Assembly (NCBI GenBank): GCA_035276085.1
Contig: DATELY010000092.1
Span: forward strand, 21,714-85,713
Origin: DATELY01 sp035276085
GTDB taxonomy: Bacteria; Pseudomonadota; Gammaproteobacteria; Steroidobacterales; Steroidobacteraceae
Reading direction: 5' to 3'
Length of the DNA stretch: 64,000 nt
The notes beneath the pieces are model-generated. The model had not been told where the DNA came from and did no database searches. It saw only the letters and a program-made list of their open reading frames with translations. Shown in pieces: positions 50,358 to 61,157 of the stretch. The number at the start of each line of letters is the position of its first letter. Position 1 is the first letter of the stretch. The position numbers and the translations under genes were made by a program.

Positions 50358-52856
50358 ATGGAGCACAAGAATCTCGTCATCGTGGAATCGCCTGCCAAGG
50401 CGAAGACCATCAAGAAGTACCTGGGCAAGGACTTCGAGGTGTTGGCCTCCTATGGTCACGTCCGCGATCTCGTGCCGAAGGAAGGTGCGGTGGATCCGCG
50501 CCGCAACTTCGCCATGCGCTATCAAATACTGGAGAAGAACGAGAAGCACGTTCACGCCATCGCGAAGGCACTGAAGAAAGCGGAAGCGCTGTATCTCGCC
50601 ACCGACCCTGACCGCGAAGGCGAGGCGATCTCCTGGCACCTGCTCGAACTGCTGAAAGAGCAGGGCGTTCTCGACGGCAAGGACGTACACCGCGTGGTGT
50701 TCTACGAGATCACGCGCAATGCGATTCGCGCTGCCATCCAGCAGCCCCGATCGGTGTCTCAGGACCTGGTGGACGCGCAGCAGGCACGTCGGGCGCTCGA
50801 CTATCTCGTCGGCTTCAACTTGTCGCCGCTGCTATGGAAGAAGGCCGGTCTGCCGGGCGCCTCGGCCGGTCGCGTGCAGAGTCCCGCGTTGCGCATGATC
50901 TGCGAGCGCGAAGAAGAAATCGTGAAGTTCCAGCCGCGCGAGTACTGGACCATCGATGCAGATTCCGAGCGCACTGGACAAGCTGTACCGGCACGCCTGA
51001 TCGAGCTGCAGGGCAAGAAAGTCGAGCAGTTCACGCTCACGAACGACGCGCAGGCACAGGCCGCGCGCACGACGATCGAAACCGCTGCCAATGGGCTCTT
51101 GCGGGTTCGCAGCATCGATCGCAAGCAACGCAAGCGTAATCCCGCACCTCCGTTCACGACGTCCACGTTGCAACAGGAAGCCGCCCGCAAGCTGGGCTTC
51201 GGCGCGCAACGCACGATGCGCCTCGCGCAGCAGCTCTACGAAGGCGTGGACTTCGGCGAAGGTGCAGTGGGCTTGATCACGTACATGCGTACGGACTCCG
51301 TGAATCTCGCCGCGGAAGCCGTGCAGGAAATGCGGCAGGCGATCACCAAGCTCTACGGTGCGGACTCGCTGCCCGCCGAACCACGCGTGTTCAAGACGAA
51401 GTCGAAGAACGCGCAAGAGGCGCACGAGGCCGTGCGCCCCACCTCCGCCGCGATCGTGCCGGAGCGACTGGAAGGCAAGATCGAACCGGATCAGCTCAAG
51501 CTCTACAGCCTGATCTGGAAGCGCGCCCTTGCGAGTCAGATGGAACCGGCCGTCTACGACACGGTAGCCGTCGATCTCTTGCCGGCTCGCGATTCGAGCG
51601 CCGCCGTGTTGCGCGCGAACGGATCGACGCTGGTCAAACCCGGCTACATCGCGGTGTACAAGGAAGGCTCGGACGATTCCGCCGACGACGACAATGACCG
51701 CATTCTGCCGCCGCTCAAAGAGGGCGATGAGCTGAAGCTCCTGGCCCTTCGCGCCGAGCAGCACTTCACGGAACCTCCGCCGCGTTTTTCGGAAGCAAGC
51801 CTCGTGAAGGCGCTGGAGGAGTACGGCATCGGGCGTCCTTCCACCTACGCGAGCATCATTCAAACGCTGCTGGGCAAGAAATATGCGGAGCTGCTGAACC
51901 GCCGCTTCGTGCCCACCGATCTCGGCAAGATCGTCAACCGCTTCCTCACGCGTAACTTCGAGCACTACGTCGACTATGGCTTCACTGCCAAGATGGAAGA
52001 CGACCTCGACGAGATCGCCGAGGGCAAGGAAGAATGGGTACCGGTGCTCGATCGCTTCTGGGATCAATTCAAGAAGCGCGTCGATGTCGTGGACGAATCC
52101 GTCACGCGCGAAGACGTCGCGGATGCGCGCGAGCTCGGGAAAGATCCGACGACGGGCAAGCCCATCTCCGTGCGCTATGGCAAGTACGGACCGTTCGTGC
52201 AGCTCGGCACCAAGGACGACGCAGAGAAGCCCAGGTTCGCGAGCCTGCGTCCGCATCAGCGCATGGACACGATCACGCTCGCCGAAGCGCTCGAGCTGTT
52301 CAAGCTGCCGCGCACGGTGGGTCACATGCCGTCAGGCGAACCCGTGAAGGTTGCCATCGGACGCTTCGGACCCTACGTGCAGTACGGCGCCAAGAAGTTC
52401 GTCTCCATCAAGGATGATGATCCGTACGTCGTCGACTTGCCGCGCGCCCTGGAATTGATCCAGGCGAAAGAGACCGCGGATGCCAATCGCACCATTCTCA
52501 ATTTCGAAGAAGCAGGCATTCAGGTGCTGAACGGCCGCTATGGTCCATACATCACCGATCGCGTGAAGAACGCAAAGATTCCGAAGGATCGCCAGCCCGA
52601 CACACTGACGCTCGATGAGTGTCGCGAGTTACTCGCCGCCGCACCGGTGCGTGGCAAGGGCGGATCCCGCTTCGCGAAGAGCGCGAAAACTGCCGCTGCA
52701 GCTCCAGCGCCCGCTCCGGCGGTGAGGGAAGCCGTGCAGCCAGCGACATCGAAGACTGCCGCCGCAAAGCCGGCCGCGCTCGCTGCGAAGAAGAAAAAGG
52801 CACCCGCTGTGAAGCGGGCCGCACCGAAGAAGGGCTCCGCCAAGACCGGTTCGTAG
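50358..52856 (+). CDS. topA: DNA topoisomerase I
   Basis: Relaxes negative supercoils. 832 aa. The TOPRIM domain has VIVESPAKAKTIKKYLG near the N-terminus and DPDREGEA (83-90). The active-site Tyr is Y309 in GLITYMRTDS. In place of E. coli-type Cys4 zinc fingers there are C-terminal repeat modules (KYGPFVQLG, RFGPYVQYG, RYGPYITDR), then an Ala/Lys/Pro-rich basic tail of about 80 residues. The ATG at 50358 is the only start that gives the canonical N-terminus; the frame upstream is closed at 50316. It has no Shine-Dalgarno and begins right at a terminator-like T-tract. Confidence 0.96.
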   Translation: MEHKNLVIVESPAKAKTIKKYLGKDFEVLASYGHVRDLVPKEGAVDPRRNFAMRYQILEKNEKHVHAIAKALKKAEALYLATDPDREGEAISWHLLELLKEQGVLDGKDVHRVVFYEITRNAIRAAIQQPRSVSQDLVDAQQARRALDYLVGFNLSPLLWKKAGLPGASAGRVQSPALRMICEREEEIVKFQPREYWTIDADSERTGQAVPARLIELQGKKVEQFTLTNDAQAQAARTTIETAANGLLRVRSIDRKQRKRNPAPPFTTSTLQQEAARKLGFGAQRTMRLAQQLYEGVDFGEGAVGLITYMRTDSVNLAAEAVQEMRQAITKLYGADSLPAEPRVFKTKSKNAQEAHEAVRPTSAAIVPERLEGKIEPDQLKLYSLIWKRALASQMEPAVYDTVAVDLLPARDSSAAVLRANGSTLVKPGYIAVYKEGSDDSADDDNDRILPPLKEGDELKLLALRAEQHFTEPPPRFSEASLVKALEEYGIGRPSTYASIIQTLLGKKYAELLNRRFVPTDLGKIVNRFLTRNFEHYVDYGFTAKMEDDLDEIAEGKEEWVPVLDRFWDQFKKRVDVVDESVTREDVADARELGKDPTTGKPISVRYGKYGPFVQLGTKDDAEKPRFASLRPHQRMDTITLAEALELFKLPRTVGHMPSGEPVKVAIGRFGPYVQYGAKKFVSIKDDDPYVVDLPRALELIQAKETADANRTILNFEEAGIQVLNGRYGPYITDRVKNAKIPKDRQPDTLTLDECRELLAAAPVRGKGGSRFAKSAKTAAAAPAPAPAVREAVQPATSKTAAAKPAALAAKKKKAPAVKRAAPKKGSAKTGS

Positions 52857-52868
52857 CAGGAGCTGCTG

Positions 52869-53795
52869 GTGAGCGCAGGAAGTATCGACGTCGAAGCGGT
52901 CGCCACTTACTTGCGCGAGCTGCAGGATCGCATCACCTCCGCGATCGAAACAGCCGATGGTGGTGCGGAATTTCGCCGCGATCCATGGGAACGCGCCGAG
53001 GGCGGCGGCGGTGAAGCGCGCATCCTGCGTGAGGGCCGCATCTTCGAACAAGCCGGCGTGAACTTCTCGCACGTCATGGGCACAGGCTTGCCGCCCTCGG
53101 CGACGGCAGCGCGACCGCAACTCACCGCCACGCCATGGATTGCCACTGGCATTTCGCTCGTATTCCATCCGCGCAATCCGTTCGTACCGACGACGCATGC
53201 GAACGTGCGCTTCTTCTGCGCGACGCCTGCGAATGCAGAGCCCGTCTGGTGGTTCGGCGGCGGGTTCGATCTCACGCCCTTCTATCCCTTCGACGAAGAC
53301 GTATTGCATTGGCATCGCACGGCCCACACTGCCTGCGAGCCCTTCGGACCGGATCGTTATCGCGAGCACAAGGAATGGTGCGACCGCTATTTCTTCATCA
53401 AGCATCGCAACGAAACGCGCGGCATCGGCGGACTCTTCTTCGATGACCTGAATGCCGATGGTTTCGAGCGCTGCTTCGAGTATCAACGCAGCGTCGGCGA
53501 TCATTTCCTGCCCGCTTACATGCCGATCGTCGCGCAACGCAAGGACCATCGCTATGGCGAGCGCGAACGACAGTTCCAACTGTACCGTCGCGGCCGCTAC
53601 GTCGAGTTCAACCTGGTATACGACCGCGGCACGATGTTCGGACTGCAATCCAACGGTCGCGTCGAATCGATTCTCATGTCACTGCCGCCGTTGGTGCGTT
53701 GGGAATACGACTGGCACCCACAACCCGGTTCGCCCGAAGAACGTTTGTACAAGGATTACTTGCGTCCGCGGGATTGGTTGAACGAGTTGGAGTGA
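52869..53795 (+). CDS. hemF: Oxygen-dependent coproporphyrinogen III oxidase
   Basis: Aerobic oxidative decarboxylation of coproporphyrinogen III to protoporphyrinogen IX. 308 aa, GTG start at 52869 with AGGAG 6 nt upstream. Strong motifs: [84 protein letters not shown] and [19 protein letters not shown]. It starts 12 bp after topA and is probably co-transcribed with it. Requirement for O2 implies an aerobic or facultative organism. Confidence 0.96.
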   Translation: MSAGSIDVEAVATYLRELQDRITSAIETADGGAEFRRDPWERAEGGGGEARILREGRIFEQAGVNFSHVMGTGLPPSATAARPQLTATPWIATGISLVFHPRNPFVPTTHANVRFFCATPANAEPVWWFGGGFDLTPFYPFDEDVLHWHRTAHTACEPFGPDRYREHKEWCDRYFFIKHRNETRGIGGLFFDDLNADGFERCFEYQRSVGDHFLPAYMPIVAQRKDHRYGERERQFQLYRRGRYVEFNLVYDRGTMFGLQSNGRVESILMSLPPLVRWEYDWHPQPGSPEERLYKDYLRPRDWLNELE

Positions 53796-53946
53796 CGCGC
53801 CGCGCGCGCGTCGTATACAAGCGCGTAGTTCTTACACGCTGCAATTTCTCGCGAAGAACTGGCGACAGTGGTCGATTGAATTCGCAACATCCGTGGCGTA
53901 GCGTCGTTGCGTCGATTGCTCGTGCACGGATGTCAGGAACGACGCC

Positions 53947-56874
53947 ATGAAGATTCGCAAGCACCGTATCGCGCAGGGTTTGTGTGTCGTGCTGGGCGCA
54001 AGCATCGCGATGCATGCGGGCACATCCATCGCAGCGAACAGCCTGAAGGAAACCAAGCTGCGTGAACCGCAAGGCGTCGAGGTGTTCGTGCAGTTGCAGA
54101 CGCCATCGGTCGGCGAAGTGAATGCACAGGCGCTGCAGAGCAAGGGCAGCGTTCTGGATGCTGCCAGTCAACGCGAACACGCTGCCCGCATCAGCCAGGA
54201 ACAAGCTGACTTCGAAGCACGACTGCGCGGGATCGGCCTCGCCCCAAAACATGCGCAGCGCGTCGGTGCCAACGGCGTTCGCGTGCGTGCGACAGCGGCG
54301 CAGATCGCGCAGCTTCGCTCGATGCCGGAAGTGCGTTCGGTAGCCAAGGTCGAACGCCACGTCCACGACAACATCGACAGCGTGCCATGGATCGGAACGG
54401 AGCAAGCCTGGGCACGCGGGTTGACTGGCAAGGGCATCACGATCGGCATCATCGACACCGGAATCGACTACACCCATGCCAACTTCGGTGGCTCGGGCGA
54501 TCCGGCCGACTACGCAGCGAACGATCCGAACGTCGTCGAGAAAGGCACTTTTCCAACCGCAAAGGTCGTCGGCGGCCATGACTTCGCAGGCGCGCACTAC
54601 AACGCCGATGAGCCCGAGACAGCGCCCGTCGAAGACAACGATCCTCTCGACGTCGAAGGACACGGGTCGCATGTCGCCGGCACCGCGGCCGGCGTCGGTG
54701 TACCCGACTCGATCGGGCCCGGCGTGGCGAAGGATGCACAGCTGTACGCATTGAAAGTGTTCGGCGACGTCGAGGGCTCGACCGAGCTCACCTCGCTCGC
54801 CATCGAGTGGGCGATGGATCCGAATGGCGACGGTGACATGTCGGATCACCTCGATGTGATCAACATGAGCTTGGGCGGACCGCTCGGCACGCCCGACGAT
54901 CCTTCATCGATCTCGTCGAACACTGCCGTTGCAAACGGCATCGTCGTCGTGGCTTCCGCGGGTAACGAGAACGACGTGCCCTATGTGACCGGCGCACCCG
55001 CAGTCGCTCAGAACGCGATCTCCGTCGCGGCCTCGATACCCGGCGGTCGCAATTGGGCGCATTTCCAAGTGACTGCACCAGCGGATGTCGCAGGCACCTA
55101 TCCATCGGAGGAAGGTGCCGGCCCGGTGCGTTTCGAAGACGTAGGCACTGTGACAGGCGAACTGGTGACTGCAGCGCCTGCCGATGGTTGCGAACCGTTG
55201 ACCAATTCGGCGGCCATCCGCGGCAAGCCGGCGCTGATCATTCGCGGCACGTGCGACTTCCTCGTGAAATACACGAATGCGCAGAATGCCGGTGCGCGCG
55301 CGCTCATCGTGTACAACGATGGCACCGCGCCGGACCGCATCGATCCCATCGTCATGGGTGGACTCGACGACACGATCACGATTCCAGGACTGATGATTTC
55401 CTACACGATCGGCAACACCCTCGCAGCCACGAGCGGTGTCCAGATCGCCGTCGACACTCAACCCGATCCGACGCGTGACGATCGCATCGGCGAGTTCAGT
55501 TCCCGCGGGCCGGGCCACGGCGGTTCGATCTTCAAGCCGGATCTCGCCGCGCCGGGGGTCGGCATCGTATCCACCGGCGTCGGCACGGGAACGGGCTCGT
55601 CGAATCTGGACGGCACCTCGATGGCAGCGCCGCACGTTGCCGGTGCCGCTGCAATCCTGCTGCAGAAGTGGCCACACGCTGCACCGGCGGCGATCAAGGC
55701 GTTGCTGCAGAACGCATCGGTCCCTGCGAATGGCAGCGGCGACACGGTTGTCGCGCGCCAGGGCGCAGGCGTCATTCGCGTCGATCGCGCCGTCGAACTG
55801 ACGAGTTACGCGAGCCCTGGCGGCGTGAGCTTCGGACGCATCAACCGCATATTCCCCACGCTGCGCACGCGATTCGTCACGCTCCACAACCTGGACAAGA
55901 CGCGTCGTGTGTTCAACGTGAAGCAGGTGGACGGTCAAACGTATCCTGGCGTGCGCGTGCAATGCCCATCGCACGTCGCGGTGGGGCCCGAAGGAATCGC
56001 GCGCTTCGAAGTCACCCTGAGCTTCGATCCCGCACGCGCAGCCAAGCAGGGCGTATTCGACAACGCATCGATCAGCCAAAGCGAGATCGATGGCGGGTGC
56101 GTCCTGAGCAACGGCGACGATTCGCTGCGCGTTGGGTATCTCGGCGTGGTCGATGCTGCCTCGAGAACCATTGCACGCTTGCGAAGCGGCGGCGGCGCGC
56201 TGGGCGTGGGCAACCTGGGACCTGCACCGTCACTGGCCGAAGGCTTCACCTGGGCTGCGGACAATGGAGAGGTACCCGAGGCCGAGGGCACCAGGGCTGG
56301 CCTGTTCCGTGTGGGCTATCGAACGGCGGATCCCGCGCTGTACCTCGATGAGCCGGTCATCGAGTTCGGCATCGCGACGGATGCGCCATGGGAGCATCTG
56401 TCCGATCTGCGCTTCGACTTCTTCCTGGACGTAGACGATGACGGCGCGGACGACGTGCACCTGGCCGCGGCCGACCTATCCACGTTCGACGACGATGTCG
56501 ACCCCGGCGACTTCGTCACTGCGCAGTTCGACGTCGGCGGCGATGGCAATCTCGACTGGTTCGTCGCGACGTGGGACTTCAACGACCGCGTCGTCACCCT
56601 GCCATTCACCAAAGTGGGCGGCACGCTGGGCCGTGTGCCACCCGCATTCAAGTATCGCCTCGAGGTCACGGGGCCCGATGGCAGCGTCGACGTTCAACAT
56701 GGATCGATCGATACCGCGAAGGAGATCGGCCTCGACTTGAACAGCTTCGGCTTGGATCCGTTCGACACGGCGACGATTCATGTCACCAAGGGCGCAGGCG
56801 ATCTACTGTTCCTGTATCCGAACGACACCGTGCCGAATCAAATACAGAAAGTCGGACCTGTAGCCGCAGAATGA
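53947..56874 (+). CDS. Secreted subtilisin-family (S8) serine peptidase with PA insert
   Basis: 975 aa. Signal peptide about 1-30, I9-type inhibitor propeptide about 40-140, then the S8 catalytic domain: D170 (IIDTGIDYTH), H239 (EGHGSHVAGT), oxyanion N340 (SAGNEN) and S558 (DGTSMAAPHVAG). A PA (protease-associated) domain is inserted at about 385-500 between the oxyanion Asn and the Ser. The C-terminal 330 residues form beta-rich, Asp-rich modules (FDFFLDVDDDGADDVH), possibly calcium-binding. Such S8/PA proteins are usually exported extracellular proteases. AGGAA lies about 8 nt before the ATG. A family E hairpin follows the stop. Confidence 0.92.
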   Translation: MKIRKHRIAQGLCVVLGASIAMHAGTSIAANSLKETKLREPQGVEVFVQLQTPSVGEVNAQALQSKGSVLDAASQREHAARISQEQADFEARLRGIGLAPKHAQRVGANGVRVRATAAQIAQLRSMPEVRSVAKVERHVHDNIDSVPWIGTEQAWARGLTGKGITIGIIDTGIDYTHANFGGSGDPADYAANDPNVVEKGTFPTAKVVGGHDFAGAHYNADEPETAPVEDNDPLDVEGHGSHVAGTAAGVGVPDSIGPGVAKDAQLYALKVFGDVEGSTELTSLAIEWAMDPNGDGDMSDHLDVINMSLGGPLGTPDDPSSISSNTAVANGIVVVASAGNENDVPYVTGAPAVAQNAISVAASIPGGRNWAHFQVTAPADVAGTYPSEEGAGPVRFEDVGTVTGELVTAAPADGCEPLTNSAAIRGKPALIIRGTCDFLVKYTNAQNAGARALIVYNDGTAPDRIDPIVMGGLDDTITIPGLMISYTIGNTLAATSGVQIAVDTQPDPTRDDRIGEFSSRGPGHGGSIFKPDLAAPGVGIVSTGVGTGTGSSNLDGTSMAAPHVAGAAAILLQKWPHAAPAAIKALLQNASVPANGSGDTVVARQGAGVIRVDRAVELTSYASPGGVSFGRINRIFPTLRTRFVTLHNLDKTRRVFNVKQVDGQTYPGVRVQCPSHVAVGPEGIARFEVTLSFDPARAAKQGVFDNASISQSEIDGGCVLSNGDDSLRVGYLGVVDAASRTIARLRSGGGALGVGNLGPAPSLAEGFTWAADNGEVPEAEGTRAGLFRVGYRTADPALYLDEPVIEFGIATDAPWEHLSDLRFDFFLDVDDDGADDVHLAAADLSTFDDDVDPGDFVTAQFDVGGDGNLDWFVATWDFNDRVVTLPFTKVGGTLGRVPPAFKYRLEVTGPDGSVDVQHGSIDTAKEIGLDLNSFGLDPFDTATIHVTKGAGDLLFLYPNDTVPNQIQKVGPVAAE

Positions 56875-56897
56875 TTGGTCGCTGCTGAAGAAACGCG

Positions 56898-56940
56898 TCC
56901 CCTCCCTTGCGAAGGGGGGAGGGACAGGGTGGGGGCAACC
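56898..56940. repeat. Family E GC-rich hairpin, copy 2
   Basis: TCCCCTCCC-TTGCGAA-GGGGGGAGGGA hairpin followed by AGGGTGGGGGC, the same layout as copy 1 at 10580-10687, of which this is the first half. It sits between the convergent subtilase and the secreted two-domain protein. It could serve as a bidirectional transcription barrier, but there is no T-run. Confidence 0.6.
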
Positions 56941-56948
56941 CAACCCAC

Positions 56949-57605
56949 CTACTTCCCCGCAATCACCGGGCACGCAAACACCCGCGCCTCATCCGTGTGA
57001 TACGTGTACACGCGCCCTTGATACTGCAAGTACAGCTTGAACCCGGGAATGATGGCCGCTCGTTCCTGTTCGGCCGGCCCTCTGCATTCCAATGCCGACT
57101 GCGTCCACCCGTTCGGGACGCGCCGGACCATTTCGATGCGATCGATCGCCACATCGAGTCGAGCAGCGAGATCCCGTCGCGCCAACGACTCCAGCTCCGG
57201 TAACTGCGTTGCCCGCACTCGTGGTTGCGGTGCGCGTAGTCCACCTGCAACCCTGGGCGGACAAACGACAGCGTGATCGCCGGCAACATGCACTTCATGC
57301 GTCTGCTCGCCTGCGCGCAGCAGCACGACATAGCCTTGCGTGATCACCTGCTGATACATCGCACCTGGAGTGCGGCAGCCGAGACTGCTGTCAGACCATT
57401 CCCTGGCTTCGATGGCCGCTACCGTGTACTGCGCAGGCTGCGCGTCGTGTTCGTGCTCCGCCAGCGCCGTTCGTGCACGTTCCACGGCGGCAACTTGCTC
57501 CTGGGTCAGCGACTGCGCCTCTGCAGCCGTCGACGCCAGTGACATGCCGGCCAAAACTGCGACGATGATGATGATACGCACGAAGGCTCGCTCCACGTTC
57601 CGCAT
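56949..57605 (-). CDS. Secreted protein with two tandem Cys-paired domains, unknown function
   Basis: I do not recognise the family. The ATG at 57605 gives 218 aa with a signal peptide (hydrophobic RIIIIVAVLAGMSLAS, cleaved near AEAQ). An ATG at 57611 is an alternative. The mature protein is an internal duplication: W70 and C77 (EWSDSSLGC) with C115 (AVVCPP), and W167 and C174 (GWTQSALEC) with C212 (VFACPV). The W-C spacing is 7 in both and the C-C spacing 38 in both, so each half probably closes its own disulphide. Likely periplasmic. It is divergent from rlmJ, with only 12 bp between start codons. Confidence 0.7.
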   Translation of the reverse strand: MRNVERAFVRIIIIVAVLAGMSLASTAAEAQSLTQEQVAAVERARTALAEHEHDAQPAQYTVAAIEAREWSDSSLGCRTPGAMYQQVITQGYVVLLRAGEQTHEVHVAGDHAVVCPPRVAGGLRAPQPRVRATQLPELESLARRDLAARLDVAIDRIEMVRRVPNGWTQSALECRGPAEQERAAIIPGFKLYLQYQGRVYTYHTDEARVFACPVIAGK

Positions 57606-57617
57606 TACCATAGCCCG

Positions 57618-58451
57618 ATGAACTATCGACACGCCTTCCACGCAGGCAACTTCGCGGACGTCCACAAGCACGTCATTCTCTCCGCGCTGCTCGACCGTCT
57701 GACCGCCAAGCCCACACCGCTCCTGTATCTCGATACGCATGCGGGCCGCGGCCTCTACGACTTCAAGAGCATCGAGGCGGCGCGTGGGCGCGAATGGCAA
57801 ACCGGTGTCGAACGGCTGCGCGCGGCACACCTCAAGCATCCCTTGTTGCGGCGCTATCGGGAGTTGATCGCTGCGCAACTGGCCGCCTCGCGTTACCCAG
57901 GCTCACCGCTCCTGGCGCTGCAGTCGTTGCGCCCCGACGACCGCGCCGTGCTCGTCGAGAAGCAAACCGAAGAAGCTCGCATCCTGCGCACGCACCTGAC
58001 GCGCACACGCCGCGTCTCGGTGCTTGCCGAGGATGGCTACATCGCTCTCAAAGCACAGCTACCGCCGAAGGAGAAACGCGGGCTCGTCCTGGTAGATCCG
58101 CCGTATGAGGACGCACAGGAGTTTCAACAGCTCGAGCGCGCCATGACGCTGGCCGTGTCGCGTTGGCCGCAAGCCGTCCTGGCCGTGTGGTATCCGATCA
58201 AGGCCGGCGCCACCACCGAACGGTGGTTTCATGCATTGCAGGCGGCGGGTTTGCGCAAGCTGCTGCTCTGCGAGCTTGCGATCCGTCCGCGAGACTCGGC
58301 TGTAGGCCTGAATGGCTCGGGTGTACTGATCCTAAATCCTCCGTATCAACTCGATGCCGCACTGAAGGACGCGCATGCCGAGTTGCTGCCGTTGCTGGCG
58401 GAGGCGCCGCATGCCGGCGATCAGAGCGTCCGCTGGCTGGTCGAGGAATGA
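57618..58451 (+). CDS. rlmJ: 23S rRNA (adenine-2030 N6) methyltransferase
   Basis: Methylates A2030 of 23S rRNA with SAM. 277 aa. It begins with the family signature MNYRHAFHAGNFADVHKHVIL, then DTHAGRGLYD (SAM region), and has the catalytic LVDPPYE motif of N6-adenine methyltransferases near residue 158. The start codons of rlmJ and the divergent secreted protein are 12 bp apart, so its promoter must lie inside the neighbour's coding region or be shared. Confidence 0.94.
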   Translation: MNYRHAFHAGNFADVHKHVILSALLDRLTAKPTPLLYLDTHAGRGLYDFKSIEAARGREWQTGVERLRAAHLKHPLLRRYRELIAAQLAASRYPGSPLLALQSLRPDDRAVLVEKQTEEARILRTHLTRTRRVSVLAEDGYIALKAQLPPKEKRGLVLVDPPYEDAQEFQQLERAMTLAVSRWPQAVLAVWYPIKAGATTERWFHALQAAGLRKLLLCELAIRPRDSAVGLNGSGVLILNPPYQLDAALKDAHAELLPLLAEAPHAGDQSVRWLVEE

Positions 58452-58461
58452 TGCGCGGGTC

Positions 58462-59046
58462 TCAGCGGCATTCCTTGTAGCGGAAACAGCTCACGAGGTG
58501 ATCGTTCACCATGCCGGTGGCTTGCATGTGCGCATAGAGGATCGTGCTGCCGACGAAGCGGAAGCCACGCTTCTTCAGATCCTTGCTCAGCGCATCCGAC
58601 TCCGCGCTCGTCGCGGGCACATCGCCCGTCTTGCGGAAGCGGTGCACGATGGGCTTGCCGCCGACGAAGCTCCACATGTGCCTGGCGAGGCCATTGCCTT
58701 GCGACTGCAGCTCGAGAAACGCCCGGGCATTTGCGATCGTGGCTTCGATCTTGAGCCGATTGCGGATGATGTTTGGATTCTTCATCAGCCGTTCGACCTC
58801 GCGCTTACCGAAGCGGGCGATGCGCTCGGCATCGAAGGCTGCAAAGGCTTCGCGGTAGCCTTCGCGCTTGTTGAGCACCGTCGACCAGGACAGCCCCGCT
58901 TGGGCGCCTTCCAGAATCAGAAACTCGAACTGTGTCTGGTCGTCGTAGGCTGGCACGCCCCATTCCGTATCGTGGTAGTGGACGTACAGCTCGTTGCCAC
59001 TCAGACACCACGGACAGCGCACGGGCTTGGAGGCCTCTTTGGGCAT
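58462..59046 (-). CDS. tag: DNA-3-methyladenine glycosylase I
   Basis: Base-excision enzyme removing 3-methyladenine. 194 aa, typical length. The N-terminal zinc motif is CPWC (11-14) with a C-terminal His/Cys pair in VNDHLVSCF, and the catalytic region is YHDTEWGVPAYDD ... FEFLILEGAQAGLSWSTVL. The stop lies 11 bp from the convergent rlmJ stop, and the start is divergent from hemB with a 59-bp spacer. Confidence 0.94.
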   Translation of the reverse strand: MPKEASKPVRCPWCLSGNELYVHYHDTEWGVPAYDDQTQFEFLILEGAQAGLSWSTVLNKREGYREAFAAFDAERIARFGKREVERLMKNPNIIRNRLKIEATIANARAFLELQSQGNGLARHMWSFVGGKPIVHRFRKTGDVPATSAESDALSKDLKKRGFRFVGSTILYAHMQATGMVNDHLVSCFRYKECR

Positions 59047-59049
59047 GGG

Positions 59050-60119
<1,070 letters not shown>

Positions 60120-60197
60120 CCTGCGATCCACGTCGCGGAATCGCGCGGATCCTTGCGCAACACTGTTGCGACGTTTAAGGGATTAGCGGAGGGGGCG

Positions 60198-61055
60198 ATG
60201 AGCAGTACTCCTACGAGCACGGACCGGTACGCCGTCATGGGTTATCCCGTGCAGCACAGCTGGTCGCCGTTCATTCATGGAATGTTTGCCAAGCAGACGG
60301 GACAGGCGCTCGTCTATGCACGTATCGAAGTGGCGCCGGATCGGCTCTCGCAGGCCGTCGCACAGTTCTTCGATGAAGGTGGCAAAGGCCTGAACATCAC
60401 CGTGCCGCACAAGCAGGCGGCAGCGGCGCTCGTAAGATGGCGCACGCCACGAGCCTCGATCGCCGGCGCGATCAATACGATTGCCTTGCAGGACGGCGGC
60501 TGGCTCGGCGACAACACCGACGGTGCAGGCCTCATCAACGACCTCACGCGCAATCTGCACGTGAAACTCGCCGACTCGCGCATCCTGTTGCTCGGTGCCG
60601 GTGGCGCTGCCCGTGGAGTGCTCGGCCCTCTACTCGGCGCCGCGCCAGCGCGATTGGAAGTGGTGAATCGAAACGTGGATCGCGCGCTGGAGCTGGTCGA
60701 AGAATTCGAAGCGCTCGGCGAGATCCACGCGTGCGGGTTCGATAACGTCACGCGCGAGCCGTTCGATCTGATCATCAACGCCACGTCGGCGAGCTTGCAA
60801 GGCGCCACGCTGCCGGTACCGGCTGAAGCTGTCAGCCGCAGCACCGTGTGCTACGACATGGCCTATGGAAAGGGCGATACACCCTTCACGCGCTGGGGAA
60901 AACAGGCCGGTGCCGCGCGCGCGGAGATGGGCTGGGGCATGCTCGTCGAGCAGGCGGCTGAGGCATTCGAGCTGTGGCGCGGAGTGCGGCCGGAAACGGC
61001 CTCTGTGCTGAAGGCGCTGACGTCGCCGCCGCCGCCGAGACAGGCGGTGGTTTGA
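60198..61055 (+). CDS. aroE: Shikimate dehydrogenase
   Basis: NADPH-dependent reduction of 3-dehydroshikimate in aromatic amino-acid synthesis. 285 aa from the ATG at 60198, chosen because GGAGGGG lies just upstream and the product then begins near DRYAVMGYPVQHSWSP. The catalytic pair is Lys in TVPHKQAA and Asp in NTDGAGL. The cofactor strand is LLGAGGAARGV, and the NADP-specific Asn-Arg is in VVNRNVDRA. It follows hemB after 78 bp. The C-terminal TSPPPP tail is atypical but short. Confidence 0.95.
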   Translation: MSSTPTSTDRYAVMGYPVQHSWSPFIHGMFAKQTGQALVYARIEVAPDRLSQAVAQFFDEGGKGLNITVPHKQAAAALVRWRTPRASIAGAINTIALQDGGWLGDNTDGAGLINDLTRNLHVKLADSRILLLGAGGAARGVLGPLLGAAPARLEVVNRNVDRALELVEEFEALGEIHACGFDNVTREPFDLIINATSASLQGATLPVPAEAVSRSTVCYDMAYGKGDTPFTRWGKQAGAARAEMGWGMLVEQAAEAFELWRGVRPETASVLKALTSPPPPRQAVV

Positions 61056-61157
61056 GCTGAGAGTGGGCTGCGTGCCTTTGCCCCGCGAACCCCGCTAGCA
61101 TCGGTGCGTTTCACCTGACACGCTAGCCATCAGTCTCTTCTGCTCAAATCCACTGTC

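Noticed and set aside
54904..56079. 391-codon minus-strand frame
   Set aside because: Antisense to the subtilase catalytic domain; Arg/Ala-rich shadow.
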